From positions 186,001 through 250,000 of the forward strand of contig OZ245718.1 in NCBI GenBank assembly GCA_965227045.1: a stretch of 64,000 nt of DNA, read 5' to 3'. The position numbers were made by a program, and so were the translations under genes. Positions 16,995 through 25,526 of the stretch are shown one piece after another. The DNA is from UBA10649 sp965227045 (lineage in GTDB: Bacteria > Actinomycetota > Actinomycetes > S36-B12). Numbering within the stretch: position 1 is the first letter of the stretch; the number at the start of each line of letters is the position of its first letter. The notes under the pieces were generated by a model. It did no database searches and had not been told where the DNA came from. It saw only the letters and a list, made by a program, of their open reading frames with translations.

Positions 16995-19322
16995 GTGGAT
17001 CAGAGCCTTGCCGGAGCGGACTTCCCGTCCGCACGGAACGAAGTAACACGTCGCCCCGGGCTTTCGGGCCCGGGGCGGCGTGCTGCTCTGACCGAACTGA
17101 CCGACCGTTGGCTGCTGGGACTGTTCGCGGCTGCCACGGCAACGGTGAAGGACCCGTTCTGTCTCGTCGCTGTGGGCGGCTACGGACGGGGAGAACTGAC
17201 GGCGGGCAGCGACCTCGACCTGCTGCTGCTCCACAAGTCAGGAGCCGCCGAGTCGGGTCGCGTCGCCGAGGCGCTCTGGTACCCGATCTGGGACTCCGGA
17301 CAGCGTCTTGATCACAGCGTGCGCACCGTCAGCGAGGCCCGTCGGCTGGCGAGCGACGACATCAAGGTTGTCCTCGGCGTACTGGACGCGCGCGTCATCG
17401 CCGGCGACCCGAGCCTTGCCGAGCAACTGCAGGGCGCAGTGCTGTCCGACTGGCGTGCCATGGCCGATCGCCGGCTGCCGGCCCTTCGCGACATGGTGGA
17501 GGAGCGACGGCAGCGGTTTGGCGAGGCCGCACAACTGCTCGAACCCGATCTCAAGGAGTCGTACGGCGGACTTCGCGATGCAACGATCCTCAAGGGTGTC
17601 GCCGCATCGTGGGTCACGGACGTTCCGCACAACGGCTACGAGGAATCGGTCGGGTTCCTGCTCGACGTCCGTGATTCGCTGCAGCGGATCACCGGGACGA
17701 GCAGCGACCGGCTGATGATGCAGGAGCAGGATGCCGTCGCCGAAGACCTTGTCGGTGTCGCCGACGCGGACGCCCTCCTGCGGGCTGTCTACGACAGCGC
17801 TCGCACGATCGCGTACGCCAGTGACGTCACCTGGCATCGGGTGGACCGGCTCACCCGCAACCGTCATCGCGTGGCTTTGCGGCCCATTCGGCGTCGCCCG
17901 GCCGCTCGTCTGCCGCTAGCCGAGGGCGTAGTCATGCAGGACGGCGAGGTCGTCCTCGCCCTCGAGGCCAAGCCTGCCCGTGACGACGGCCTGCTGCTCC
18001 GTGCTGCTGCGGCGGCGGCTCAGGCCGGCCTGCGCCTGTCTCCGCACACCGTCGATCGCCTCGCGGCCGAGACCTTGGACCCGCCGACGCCATGGTCACG
18101 CGAGGTCCGCGAGTCCTTCGTCTCGCTGCTCGGATCCGGTCCGGCCATGGTCGGCGTGTGGGAGGCGCTGGACCAGAACGGCGTCATCGGTCGCCTCATA
18201 CCCGGCTGGGACATCATCCGCTCGGCGCCGCAGCGCAACGCGATGCACAAGTACACGGTCGATCGTCACCTGGTCGAGGCGGCGGTTCAGGCGAGTGCGC
18301 TCACCCGAAATGTCACCCGCCCCGATCTCCTGCTCGTCGGCGCCCTGCTGCACGACATCGGCAAGGCGCGCGGAGGTGACCACAGCGTCATCGGCGCATC
18401 GATCGCCGCCGACCTCGCCGCGCGCATGGGCTTCGACGCGGACGACTGCGCCGTGATCGTCACGCTCGTCCGCTACCACCTGCTGCTCGCGGACACCGCG
18501 ACGCGTCGCGACCTCGAGGACCCGGCCGTCATCCACGAGGTTGCCGGCATTCTCGGCGACCTGTCCACGCTCGAACTGCTCCACGAGATGACGATCGCGG
18601 ATTCGCTGGCGACCGGACCGACCGTGAGCACGGACTGGCGCTTCGGCCTCATCGGCGACCTCGTCGAACGCGTGCGCACGATCATGGCCGGCCGACCGCT
18701 GCCCGAGCCGCCCGAGCTCACCGAGCAGCAGGCCGTGGCGCTTCGACAGTCCGGCGTGTGGGTGCTCATGGATGTGCTCGACTCGACCTGCGTGGTGACC
18801 GTCGCCGCTCCCGACCGCATCGGACTGCTCGCGCTCGTCGCGGGCGTCCTGTCGCTCAACCGGCTCAACGTTCTCGCGGCTCGTGTCACGACCGTCGACG
18901 ATCGTGCCGTGCAGCAGTGGACGGTGCGCCCCAACTTCGGCGAGCCGCCCTCCATCGAGCAGCTCAGCGACAACATCCGGCGTGCCGTCGAGGGCACCTA
19001 CGATGTGGCGGACCGCCTCAAGAAGCGCGATGCGGACTACCAGCGCATGCCGCGCGCGTCGTATCCGCAGCCCTTCGTGTCGATCACGAACGGGTCGAGC
19101 AGCAGCACGGTCGTCGAGGTGCGCGCGCACGACGAGCCCGGACTGCTGTACCGGCTCGCGCGGGCGGTGGCCGCCGCGGACGCCACGATCATCGGCGCGA
19201 AGGTGTCAACGCTGGGCTCGGACGCGGTTGACGTCTTCTTCGTCACCGATGCCAATGGCCAGCGGCTCAGCGACGAGCGCGCGTCGGCGCTGCGGGTGAC
19301 GGTCATGGCGGCACTCGAGTGA
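16995..19322 (+). CDS. glnD: PII uridylyl/adenylyltransferase and removing enzyme GlnD
   Basis: GlnD modifies and demodifies PII in response to glutamine. The 775-residue protein has the nucleotidyltransferase motif GGYGRGELTAGSDLDLL near residue 60, an HD domain (LLHDIGKARGGDHS, near 452), and two C-terminal ACT domains (from about 598 and 704) that sense glutamine. The GTG at 16995 is the first in-frame start after glnK but has no clear ribosome-binding site, so the true start is uncertain. A perfect 10-bp GC hairpin lies in the first codons (17052-17077) and may tune expression relative to glnK. Confidence 0.9.
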   Translation: MDQSLAGADFPSARNEVTRRPGLSGPGRRAALTELTDRWLLGLFAAATATVKDPFCLVAVGGYGRGELTAGSDLDLLLLHKSGAAESGRVAEALWYPIWDSGQRLDHSVRTVSEARRLASDDIKVVLGVLDARVIAGDPSLAEQLQGAVLSDWRAMADRRLPALRDMVEERRQRFGEAAQLLEPDLKESYGGLRDATILKGVAASWVTDVPHNGYEESVGFLLDVRDSLQRITGTSSDRLMMQEQDAVAEDLVGVADADALLRAVYDSARTIAYASDVTWHRVDRLTRNRHRVALRPIRRRPAARLPLAEGVVMQDGEVVLALEAKPARDDGLLLRAAAAAAQAGLRLSPHTVDRLAAETLDPPTPWSREVRESFVSLLGSGPAMVGVWEALDQNGVIGRLIPGWDIIRSAPQRNAMHKYTVDRHLVEAAVQASALTRNVTRPDLLLVGALLHDIGKARGGDHSVIGASIAADLAARMGFDADDCAVIVTLVRYHLLLADTATRRDLEDPAVIHEVAGILGDLSTLELLHEMTIADSLATGPTVSTDWRFGLIGDLVERVRTIMAGRPLPEPPELTEQQAVALRQSGVWVLMDVLDSTCVVTVAAPDRIGLLALVAGVLSLNRLNVLAARVTTVDDRAVQQWTVRPNFGEPPSIEQLSDNIRRAVEGTYDVADRLKKRDADYQRMPRASYPQPFVSITNGSSSSTVVEVRAHDEPGLLYRLARAVAAADATIIGAKVSTLGSDAVDVFFVTDANGQRLSDERASALRVTVMAALE
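17052..17077 (+). promoter_or_regulatory. Perfect 10-bp GC hairpin at the start of glnD
   Basis: CGCCCCGGGC (17052-17061) and GCCCGGGGCG (17068-17077) form an uninterrupted all-GC stem with a TTTCGG loop, about 72 nt past the glnK stop. There is no T-tract. It may be an attenuator or RNA-stability element between glnK and glnD, although it falls inside the annotated glnD frame. Confidence 0.4.
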
Positions 19323-19353
19323 GGTTCGTCGCCCGGCAGATACGCTGACCCTC

Positions 19354-20880
19354 GTGTTTGCCACCCTCTCCGACCGTCTTGCCGCGACCTTCAAGGGCCT
19401 GCGCGGCAAGGGGCGACTGTCCGAGGCGGACGTCGACGAGACGGTTCGCGAGATCCGCACCGCCCTGCTCGAGGCGGACGTCGCGCTACCCGTCGTGCGG
19501 CAGTTCTGCGCCACGGTCAAGGAGCGAGCCCTCTCCTCGGAGGTGTCCGGCGCGCTCAATCCCGCGCAGCAGGTCGTCAAGATCGTGCACGAGGAGCTCG
19601 TCGCGATCCTCGGCGGCGACACCACCCGCCTGACGTTCGCGAAGTCGCCGCCCACGGTGATCCTTCTCGCCGGCCTCCAGGGCGCGGGCAAGACCACCCT
19701 CGCGGGAAAGCTCGCGCTGTACCTGCGCAACGAGGGCCACGCGCCGCTGCTCGTCGCCGCCGACCTCCAGCGTCCCAACGCCGTTGACCAGCTCAAGGTC
19801 GTTGGCGGCCAGGCCGGCGTTCCCGTCTTCGCTCCCGAGCCGGGCAACGGCGTCGGTGACCCCGTTGCCGTCACGCGCGCGGCCCGTGAGCACGCCGTTA
19901 CCAAGCAGCACGACGTGGTGATCGTCGACACGGCCGGCCGACTGGCCGTCGACACCGACCTGATGAAGCAGTTGCGCGACGTTCGCGATGCGGCCAAGCC
20001 CGACAACATCCTGCTCGTCGTCGACGCGATGATCGGCCAGGACGCGGTCCGCACCGCGGAGGAGTTCCGCGACGGGGTCGGCTTCGACGCCGTCGTGCTG
20101 ACGAAGCTCGATGGTGATGCGCGCGGTGGCGCCGCGCTGTCGATCGTCACGGTCACTGGCCGGCCGATCATGTTCGCCTCGGTCGGCGAGAAGCTGACGG
20201 AGTTCGAGACCTTCCACCCCGATCGCATGGCCTCGCGCATCCTCGACATGGGCGACGTCATGACGCTCATCGAGCAGGCCGAGAAGGCCTTCGATGCCGA
20301 GCAGGCCGAGCGGATGTCGCGCAAGGTCGCGGCGGGTGAGGACTTCACGCTCGACGACTTCCTGGAGCAGATGCAGGCCGTCAAGAAGATGGGCTCCCTC
20401 GGCAAGATCCTCGGCATGCTGCCGGGCATGGGGGAGATGAAGGCCCAGCTCGACCAGGTCGACGACAAGGAACTCGATCGCGTCGCCGCGATCATCCAGT
20501 CGATGACCCCAGGGGAGCGCCAGGACCCCAAGATCCTCAACGGCTCGCGCCGCTCGCGCATCGCCAAGGGCTCGGGCTCGACCGTCAGCGACGTCAACAA
20601 TCTCATCGAGAGATTCAGCTCGGCCCAGAAGATGATGAAGCAGATGGGCAAGGGCGGCGGCATGCCGGGGATGCCGGGGATGCCCGGATTCCCGGGCATG
20701 GGCGGCAGCAAGAAGGCCAAGGGCCGCATGACCAAGACGGAGCGACCGGCCAAGGGCAAGAACCGCAGCGGCAACCCGGCCAAGCGAGCCGCGCTGCCGA
20801 GCGCGGACACCGTCGACGCTCCCGTGCCGGCGTTCGACGCCTCACAGTTGCCCCCGGAATTGAAGAACCTGCTCGGTTAG
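19354..20880 (+). CDS. ffh: Signal recognition particle protein Ffh
   Basis: Ffh is the SRP54 GTPase that binds 4.5S RNA and signal sequences. The 508-residue protein has an N domain, G1 GLQGAGKTTLAGKL near residue 107, AADLQRPNAVDQL, DTAGRLAVD, TKLDGDARGG, and a methionine-rich M domain with MLPGMGEM. A GMPGMPGMPGFPGMGG tract near residue 436 and a long basic tail extend the C-terminus, typical of actinobacteria. It begins at GTG 19354, 31 nt after glnD, and precedes rpsP as in most bacteria. Confidence 0.96.
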   Translation: MFATLSDRLAATFKGLRGKGRLSEADVDETVREIRTALLEADVALPVVRQFCATVKERALSSEVSGALNPAQQVVKIVHEELVAILGGDTTRLTFAKSPPTVILLAGLQGAGKTTLAGKLALYLRNEGHAPLLVAADLQRPNAVDQLKVVGGQAGVPVFAPEPGNGVGDPVAVTRAAREHAVTKQHDVVIVDTAGRLAVDTDLMKQLRDVRDAAKPDNILLVVDAMIGQDAVRTAEEFRDGVGFDAVVLTKLDGDARGGAALSIVTVTGRPIMFASVGEKLTEFETFHPDRMASRILDMGDVMTLIEQAEKAFDAEQAERMSRKVAAGEDFTLDDFLEQMQAVKKMGSLGKILGMLPGMGEMKAQLDQVDDKELDRVAAIIQSMTPGERQDPKILNGSRRSRIAKGSGSTVSDVNNLIERFSSAQKMMKQMGKGGGMPGMPGMPGFPGMGGSKKAKGRMTKTERPAKGKNRSGNPAKRAALPSADTVDAPVPAFDASQLPPELKNLLG

Positions 20881-20900
20881 GGCCGCACGCTGGCCCAGTG

Positions 20901-20930
20901 GTGAAGGCGGCCGCCGGGATCTGGCAGAAT
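20901..20930 (+). promoter_or_regulatory. Candidate rpsP promoter
   Basis: GTGAAG (20901-20906) and CAGAAT (20925-20930) are 18 nt apart, and CTGG precedes the -10 as in an extended -10 element. Closely similar TGGCAGACT sequences precede rplS (near 25000) and the channel gene (near 38737). A leader of about 125 nt would run to the rpsP start. This is motif evidence only. Confidence 0.35.
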
Positions 20931-21062
20931 ACGGGGGCACTTGTCACCCCGGTTGGCCCTCTATCCCTCCGACGGTGGCAGTCCGCAAGGTTTTCGCCAG
21001 ATCCTGTGTCCCCACGCAGGCGACGGCGCGCACCGCCTCACCTAACAGGAGAAAAGCCACCC

Positions 21063-21701
21063 GTGGCCGTCAAGATCAAGCTGAAGCGTCTGGGCAAGAT
21101 CCATGCCCCGCAGTACCGCATCGTCGTTGCCGACTCACGCACCGCCCGCAACGGGCGCGCGATCGAGGAGATCGGCATCTACCAGCCCATGCAGGACCCG
21201 AGCATCATCCAGGTCGACTCCGAGCGCGTGCAGTACTGGCTGGGTGTCGGCGCGCTGCCGACCGAGGCCGTTGCCGCGATCCTCAAGGTCACCGGTGACT
21301 GGCAGAAGTTCAAGGGCCTGCCCGGCCAGGAGGGCACCCTTCGGGTTGCCGAGCCCAAGCCCAGCAAGGTGCTCGCGTTCGAGGCCGCCGTCAAGGCTGC
21401 CGGCGCCGAGCCCAAGGTAGCCCCGAAGCCGAAGCTCGAGAAGGCCGTCGAGGCCGTCGTCGTTGCTGAGGTCGCCGAGGCCGTTGCCGAGGAAGCCATC
21501 GTCGAGGCGATCGTTGCCGAGGCCATCGCTGAGGACGTCATCGCCGATCCCGCCGCCACCGACGAAGCCGTCGAGGAGGCCGTGATCGAGGCCGTCGTCG
21601 CCGAGGCCATCGCTGAGGAGGCGGTCATCGAGGCCGTCGTCGCAGAAGAGGTCGCGGTCGAGGCAATCGAGGACGCTGCCGACGAGGAAGCCAAAGCCTG
21701 A
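21063..21701 (+). CDS. rpsP: 30S ribosomal protein S16 with a long acidic Ala/Glu/Val tail
   Basis: The first 85 or so residues are a standard S16 (MAVKIKLKRLGKIHAPQYR, VVADSRTARNGRAIEEIG). The protein continues to 212 residues, whereas S16 is usually 80-150. From residue 127 to the end it is almost only Ala, Glu, Val and Ile, with imperfect repeats EAIVAEAIAED (148-158), EAVVAEAIAEE (177-187) and EAVVAEEVAVE (190-200). The GTG start follows AGGAG. khpA, rimM and trmD follow immediately, the classic operon. The tail is probably helical and solvent exposed; its function is unknown. Confidence 0.95.
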   Translation: MAVKIKLKRLGKIHAPQYRIVVADSRTARNGRAIEEIGIYQPMQDPSIIQVDSERVQYWLGVGALPTEAVAAILKVTGDWQKFKGLPGQEGTLRVAEPKPSKVLAFEAAVKAAGAEPKVAPKPKLEKAVEAVVVAEVAEAVAEEAIVEAIVAEAIAEDVIADPAATDEAVEEAVIEAVVAEAIAEEAVIEAVVAEEVAVEAIEDAADEEAKA

Positions 21702-21940
21702 TGCTCGAAGAGGCCCTGGGACATCTCGTCCGCGGCATCGTCGATCATCCCGAGGACGTCGACGTGCGCATGCGCACGAATCGTCGCGGTCGCTCGCTCG
21801 ATGTCCGGGTTCATCCCGACGACATGGGACGAGTCATCGGTCGCGCCGGTCGCACGGCAACCGCTCTTCGCACCGTGGTCACCGCGCTCAATGACGATCG
21901 TGGTGTCCGCATCGACTTCCTCGACGTCGTCGAGCGCTAG
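21701..21940 (+). CDS. khpA: KH-domain RNA-binding protein KhpA
   Basis: This is a 79-residue single KH-domain protein with the RNA-binding GxxG loop in GRVIGRAGRT (about residues 43-52). It starts MLEEALGHLVRGIVDHPEDV. KhpA usually pairs with the Jag/KhpB protein to bind RNAs involved in cell elongation and division; khpB is not in the window. The ATG overlaps the last base of the rpsP stop codon (TGATG), showing tight coupling. Position between rpsP and rimM is conserved in Gram-positive bacteria. Confidence 0.93.
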   Translation: MLEEALGHLVRGIVDHPEDVDVRMRTNRRGRSLDVRVHPDDMGRVIGRAGRTATALRTVVTALNDDRGVRIDFLDVVER

Positions 21941-21946
21941 CAGGCA

Positions 21947-22462
21947 ATGCGCGTCGTAGTCGGGCGCATCGGTCGTCCCCACGGGATCCGCGGGGAAGTC
22001 ACGGTCGAGACGCGTACCGACGAGCCAGACGAGCGATTCGCCCCGGGCGCCGTGCTCCAGGTCGACGGTCCAGTCCACCAACTGGTCGTCGAGCGGACGC
22101 ATTGGCACTCGGGGCGTCTGCTTGTCGTCTTCGCCGGTGTCGCCGATCGCACCGACGCGGAGGCGCTTCGCGGACTGCTCCTGCACGTCGAGCGCGACGA
22201 GGACGAGACACCCGATGATCCGGACGAGTTCTACGACAGCACGCTGACCGGCTGCCTCGTGGAGCTCGCCAACGGCTCAGCGGTAGGCGAGGTCATCGAT
22301 GTGCTGCACCTGCCCTCGCAGGACATGCTGGTCGTCAAGACCCCCGACGAGCGCGAGATCCTCGTGCCGTTCATTGGTGCTTTTGTCCCCACGGTCGACA
22401 TTGCCGCCCGACGAATCGTCATCGAGCCACCGGACGGATTGCTCGACGCGGACGACGCGTGA
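21947..22462 (+). CDS. rimM: Ribosome maturation factor RimM
   Basis: RimM assists assembly of the 30S head, binding S19. The 171-residue protein opens MRVVVGRIGRPHGIRGEVTV, the RimM N-terminal domain signature, and has a C-terminal PRC-barrel region (VGEVIDVLHLPSQDMLVVK and EILVPFIGAFVP). It begins six bases after khpA and its stop overlaps the start of trmD, in the conserved rpsP-khpA-rimM-trmD order. Confidence 0.95.
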   Translation: MRVVVGRIGRPHGIRGEVTVETRTDEPDERFAPGAVLQVDGPVHQLVVERTHWHSGRLLVVFAGVADRTDAEALRGLLLHVERDEDETPDDPDEFYDSTLTGCLVELANGSAVGEVIDVLHLPSQDMLVVKTPDEREILVPFIGAFVPTVDIAARRIVIEPPDGLLDADDA

Positions 22463-23172
22463 TGCGCGTCGACATCGTTTCGATCTTCCCCGCCTACCTG
22501 GAACCGCTACGTCTCTCGCTTGTCGGCAAGGCGATCGACAGCGGGCTGCTTGATCTGCGGCTGCACGATCTGCGCGATTTCACCCACGATCGCCACAACA
22601 CCGTCGATGACACGCCATACGGCGGCGGCCCCGGCATGGTGATGAGCCCGCAGCCGTGGGGCGAGGCACTCGACTCCGTGCGCGAGACCGATCTGGAGCA
22701 CCGTCCGGTGCTCGTGATCCCGACACCCAGCGGCACCCGGTTCACGCAGCGCGAAGCGAGCGCGTGGGCGGCCGATGATTGGCTGGTCATCGCCTGCGGC
22801 CGCTACGAGGGCATCGACGGCCGGATCGCACAGCACTACGCGGCCAGCGATGACTGGCTTGGCGTTCGCGAGGTATCGATCGGTGACTACGTGCTCGCCG
22901 GTGGCGAGGCCGCGGCGCTCGTGATGGTGGAGGCCGTGGTCCGACTGCTGCCCGGGGTGCTCGGCAATGCGAGCAGTGTCGTCGACGACTCCTTCGCCGA
23001 CGGAGCGATGTCGGACCTGCTGGAGGGCCCGGTGTACACGAAGCCGCCGTCCTGGCGCGGACTCGACGTCCCGGACGTGCTCGTCAGTGGGCACCACGGC
23101 CGCATCGCGCAGTGGCGCCTTGACCAGGCTCGCGCCCGCACCGGGGCGAACCGCCCCGACCTGAGCCCGTAA
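22462..23172 (+). CDS. trmD: tRNA (guanine37-N1)-methyltransferase TrmD
   Basis: TrmD makes m1G37 in tRNAs and prevents frameshifting. The 236-residue SPOUT enzyme reads MRVDIVSIFPAYLEPL, with DDTPYGGGPGMVM, the knotted SAM-binding segments CGRYEGIDGRI and VSIGDYVLAGGEAAAL, and the C-terminal LVSGHHGRIAQWR. The ATG at 22462 shares one base with the rimM stop; a GTG one codon earlier would make a four-base overlap instead. A long inverted repeat lies 26 nt downstream. Confidence 0.96.
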   Translation: MRVDIVSIFPAYLEPLRLSLVGKAIDSGLLDLRLHDLRDFTHDRHNTVDDTPYGGGPGMVMSPQPWGEALDSVRETDLEHRPVLVIPTPSGTRFTQREASAWAADDWLVIACGRYEGIDGRIAQHYAASDDWLGVREVSIGDYVLAGGEAAALVMVEAVVRLLPGVLGNASSVVDDSFADGAMSDLLEGPVYTKPPSWRGLDVPDVLVSGHHGRIAQWRLDQARARTGANRPDLSP

Positions 23173-23197
23173 CCCCGCGCCAGCACCCCGCACCCTT

Positions 23198-23262
23198 CCG
23201 CCGACCTTGAGGTTGGCGTGGGTTCGCGGCCCCGATTTCCACGCCAACCTCAAGGTCGGCGG
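23198..23262. repeat. Perfect 24-bp inverted repeat between convergent trmD and pgm
   Basis: The arms 23198-23221 and 23239-23262 are exact reverse complements over 24 bp with a 17-nt loop. Beyond a three-base bulge on the left, GCACC (23191-23195) can pair with GGTGC to lengthen the stem. It sits between two converging genes and has no T-tract, so it may act as a bidirectional terminator or be a dispersed palindromic element. Confidence 0.7.
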
Positions 23263-23283
23263 GGTGCGGCGCGGTGATGGCGA

Positions 23284-24930
23284 CTAGGAGAGGGCGGCGG
23301 TGACGACGTCGCGGGCGTCGGCCTGGATCTGTGCCAGATGATCGGCGCCGAGGAAGGACTCCGCGTAGATCTTGTACACGTTCTCGGTGCCCGACGGCCT
23401 GGCCGCAAACCAGCCGTTATCGGTCGTGACCTTGAGCCCCCCGATCGCCGCACCGTTGCCGGGGGCGTGCGTCAGTCGAGCGGTGATCGCCTCGCCGGCG
23501 AGTTCGGTCGCGGTGACCTGCTCGGGGGACAGGGCGGCGAGCGCCGCCTTCTGCTCGAGGGTGGCCGGCGCGTCGACCCGCGCGTAGGCGGGGTCGCCGT
23601 ACTTCTCGGTGAGGTCGCGGTAGTGACGCGACGGAGACTCGCCGGTGACCGCAAGGATCTCCGAGGCGAGCAGCGCGGCGATCATGCCGTCCTTGTCCGT
23701 CGTCCACACCGATCCATCGCGGCGCAGGAAGGACGCACCAGCGCTCTCCTCGCCGCCGAACGCGACGGACCCGTCGATGAGACCAGGCACGAACCACTTG
23801 AACCCGACGGGTACCTCCCACAGGCGACGGCCCAGTCCCGCGGTGACGCGATCGATCATCGACGAGCTCACGACCGTCTTGCCGACTGCTGCATCGGCCC
23901 GCCACTGCGGGCGATGCGCGAACAGGAACTCGATCGCTACGGCCAGAAAGTGATTGGGATTCATCAGGCCGTCGGGGGTGACGATGCCGTGCCGGTCGGC
24001 GTCGGCGTCATTGCCCGTCGCGATATCGAAGTCGCCGCGTCGGCCGATGAGCGAGGCCATCGCGTACGGCGACGAGCAGTCCATGCGGATCTTGCCGTCC
24101 CAGTCCAGGGTCATGAAGGCCCAGGCGGGATTCACCAGGGGATTGACGACGGTCAGGTCCAGTCCGTGCCGGGTCGCGATCTCTCCCCAGTAGCCGACGC
24201 TCGCCCCGCCGAGCGGGTCGGCGCCGATGCGCACGCCGGCCGAGCGGATCGCGTCGAGGTCGATGACGTTCGGGAGGTCGTCGACGTAGGCGGACAGGAA
24301 GTCGTACCGGCCGGTTGTGTCCGCGGCCAGCGCGCGCATGATCGTGGTGCGCTGCACGCCTTCGAGGCTGACCGCGAGGTAGGCGTTCGCGCGGTCCTGC
24401 ACCACGGAGGTGATCTCCCCGCCCGCGGGTCCGCCATTCGGGGGGTTGTACTTGAAGCCGCCGTCGCGCGGCGGGTTGTGGGAGGGGGTGATGACGATGC
24501 CGTCGGCGCGTCCCGGCTCGTCAATCGCGAGGCCACGGTTGTGCACGAGCACCGCGTGGGACAGGACCGGAGTCGGCGTGTAGCCATCGCGGGAATCGAC
24601 GAGGACCCGCACGCCGTTGGCCGCGAGCACTTCAAGTGCGGTGACCCAGGCTGGCTCGCTGAGCGCGTGGGTGTCGCGCGCGAGGAACAGGGGGCCGGCG
24701 ATGCCGGCCGCCGACCGGTAGTCGCAGATTGCCTGCGTGGTGGCAGCGATGTGGTCGTCGTTGAACGCCGTGTCGAGCGCGGACCCGCGATGGCCGGACG
24801 TGCCGAAACTGACACGCTGCGCCGGGTTGCTCAGGTCCGGATGCAGGGAGTAGTACGCGGTGACGAGCGCAGGGATATCGACGAGGTCGCCCGGCTCGGC
24901 GACGAGTCCTGCGCGGGGGTCGATCGCCAT
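23284..24930 (-). CDS. pgm: Phosphoglucomutase (alpha-D-phosphohexomutase family)
   Basis: This enzyme interconverts glucose 1- and 6-phosphate, feeding glycogen, trehalose and cell-wall sugar synthesis. The 548-residue protein is close in length to E. coli Pgm. It shows the start-domain VSFGTSGHRGS, active-site serine in TPSHNPPRDGGFKYNP, metal site GNDADADRHG, sugar-binding GGEESAGASF, and phosphate-binding RPSGTENVYKIYAES. The ATG at 24930 has AGGGAG at good spacing; the frame extends upstream but lacks family residues. It interrupts the usual trmD-rplS spacing and reads opposite to its neighbours. Confidence 0.93.
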   Translation of the reverse strand: MAIDPRAGLVAEPGDLVDIPALVTAYYSLHPDLSNPAQRVSFGTSGHRGSALDTAFNDDHIAATTQAICDYRSAAGIAGPLFLARDTHALSEPAWVTALEVLAANGVRVLVDSRDGYTPTPVLSHAVLVHNRGLAIDEPGRADGIVITPSHNPPRDGGFKYNPPNGGPAGGEITSVVQDRANAYLAVSLEGVQRTTIMRALAADTTGRYDFLSAYVDDLPNVIDLDAIRSAGVRIGADPLGGASVGYWGEIATRHGLDLTVVNPLVNPAWAFMTLDWDGKIRMDCSSPYAMASLIGRRGDFDIATGNDADADRHGIVTPDGLMNPNHFLAVAIEFLFAHRPQWRADAAVGKTVVSSSMIDRVTAGLGRRLWEVPVGFKWFVPGLIDGSVAFGGEESAGASFLRRDGSVWTTDKDGMIAALLASEILAVTGESPSRHYRDLTEKYGDPAYARVDAPATLEQKAALAALSPEQVTATELAGEAITARLTHAPGNGAAIGGLKVTTDNGWFAARPSGTENVYKIYAESFLGADHLAQIQADARDVVTAALS

Positions 24931-24978
24931 GACGGCTCCCTGCTCGTGGGTCGGCTGATGGGTCATCGGCACCGGGTT

Positions 24979-25007
24979 TTGGCCCGGGGTCCACATCGTG
25001 GCAGACT
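24979..25007 (+). promoter_or_regulatory. Candidate rplS promoter
   Basis: TTGGCC (24979-24984) and CAGACT (25002-25007) are 17 nt apart, with TGG immediately before the -10. This would give rplS a leader of about 140 nt, which contains a small CCCAC/GTGGG hairpin. The pattern is similar to the candidate rpsP promoter. Confidence 0.35.
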
Positions 25008-25155
25008 GTGGGGGCTTCAAGAAGGGTCTCCCCGTGGGATGACCTCGGACCGTCCCGCCACAGGGGCTGCGGCCCGTGGAGCGAACGGCCCGCACGACCA
25101 GACGACCTCCCACAACAGTGGGCGACCTGTGGCGCCTGCAAGGAAGCGACACCCC

Positions 25156-25521
25156 ATGAACACCCTCGACTCAGTCGACGCGGCATCACTGAAGACCGAC
25201 ATTCCCGACTTCCGCGCCGGTGACACCTTGAAGGTGTTCGTCAAGGTCGTCGAAGGCAGCAAGTCCCGTGTGCAGCTGTTCCAGGGCGTCGTCATCGCCC
25301 GCGCTGGCGCCGGCGTGAGCGAGACCTTCACGGTCCGCAAGGTCTCCTACGGCGTGGGTGTCGAGCGCACGTTCCCGGTGCACACCCCGATCATCGAGAA
25401 GATCGAGGTCGTGACTCGCGGTGACGTCCGACGCGCGAAGCTGTACTACCTGCGTGAGCTGCGCGGCAAGAAGGCCAAGATCCGCGAGCTCCGCGAGCCG
25501 TCGGTCAAGTCCGAGGGCTGA
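25156..25521 (+). CDS. rplS: 50S ribosomal protein L19
   Basis: L19 sits at the 30S-50S interface. The 121-residue protein has the signature IPDFRAGDTLKVFVKVVEG, QLFQGVVIARAGAG, SYGVGVERTFPVHTP and the basic KLYYLRELRGKKAKIRE end. The ATG at 25156 follows AAGGAAG; the frame is open far upstream, but only antisense to pgm. It is the first gene of rplS-lepB-lepB-rnhB. Because pgm separates it from trmD, it probably has its own promoter. Confidence 0.97.
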   Translation: MNTLDSVDAASLKTDIPDFRAGDTLKVFVKVVEGSKSRVQLFQGVVIARAGAGVSETFTVRKVSYGVGVERTFPVHTPIIEKIEVVTRGDVRRAKLYYLRELRGKKAKIRELREPSVKSEG

Positions 25522-25526
25522 GCGGC

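Noticed and set aside
21441..21698. Repetitive stretch considered as a CRISPR array or tandem repeat element
   Set aside because: The repeats are imperfect, in frame and encode the Ala/Glu/Val tail of S16. There are no spacers.
23338..25155. Long plus-strand open frame continuous with rplS
   Set aside because: It is antisense to pgm, which has complete catalytic motifs. L19 starts at 25156 with a good ribosome-binding site.
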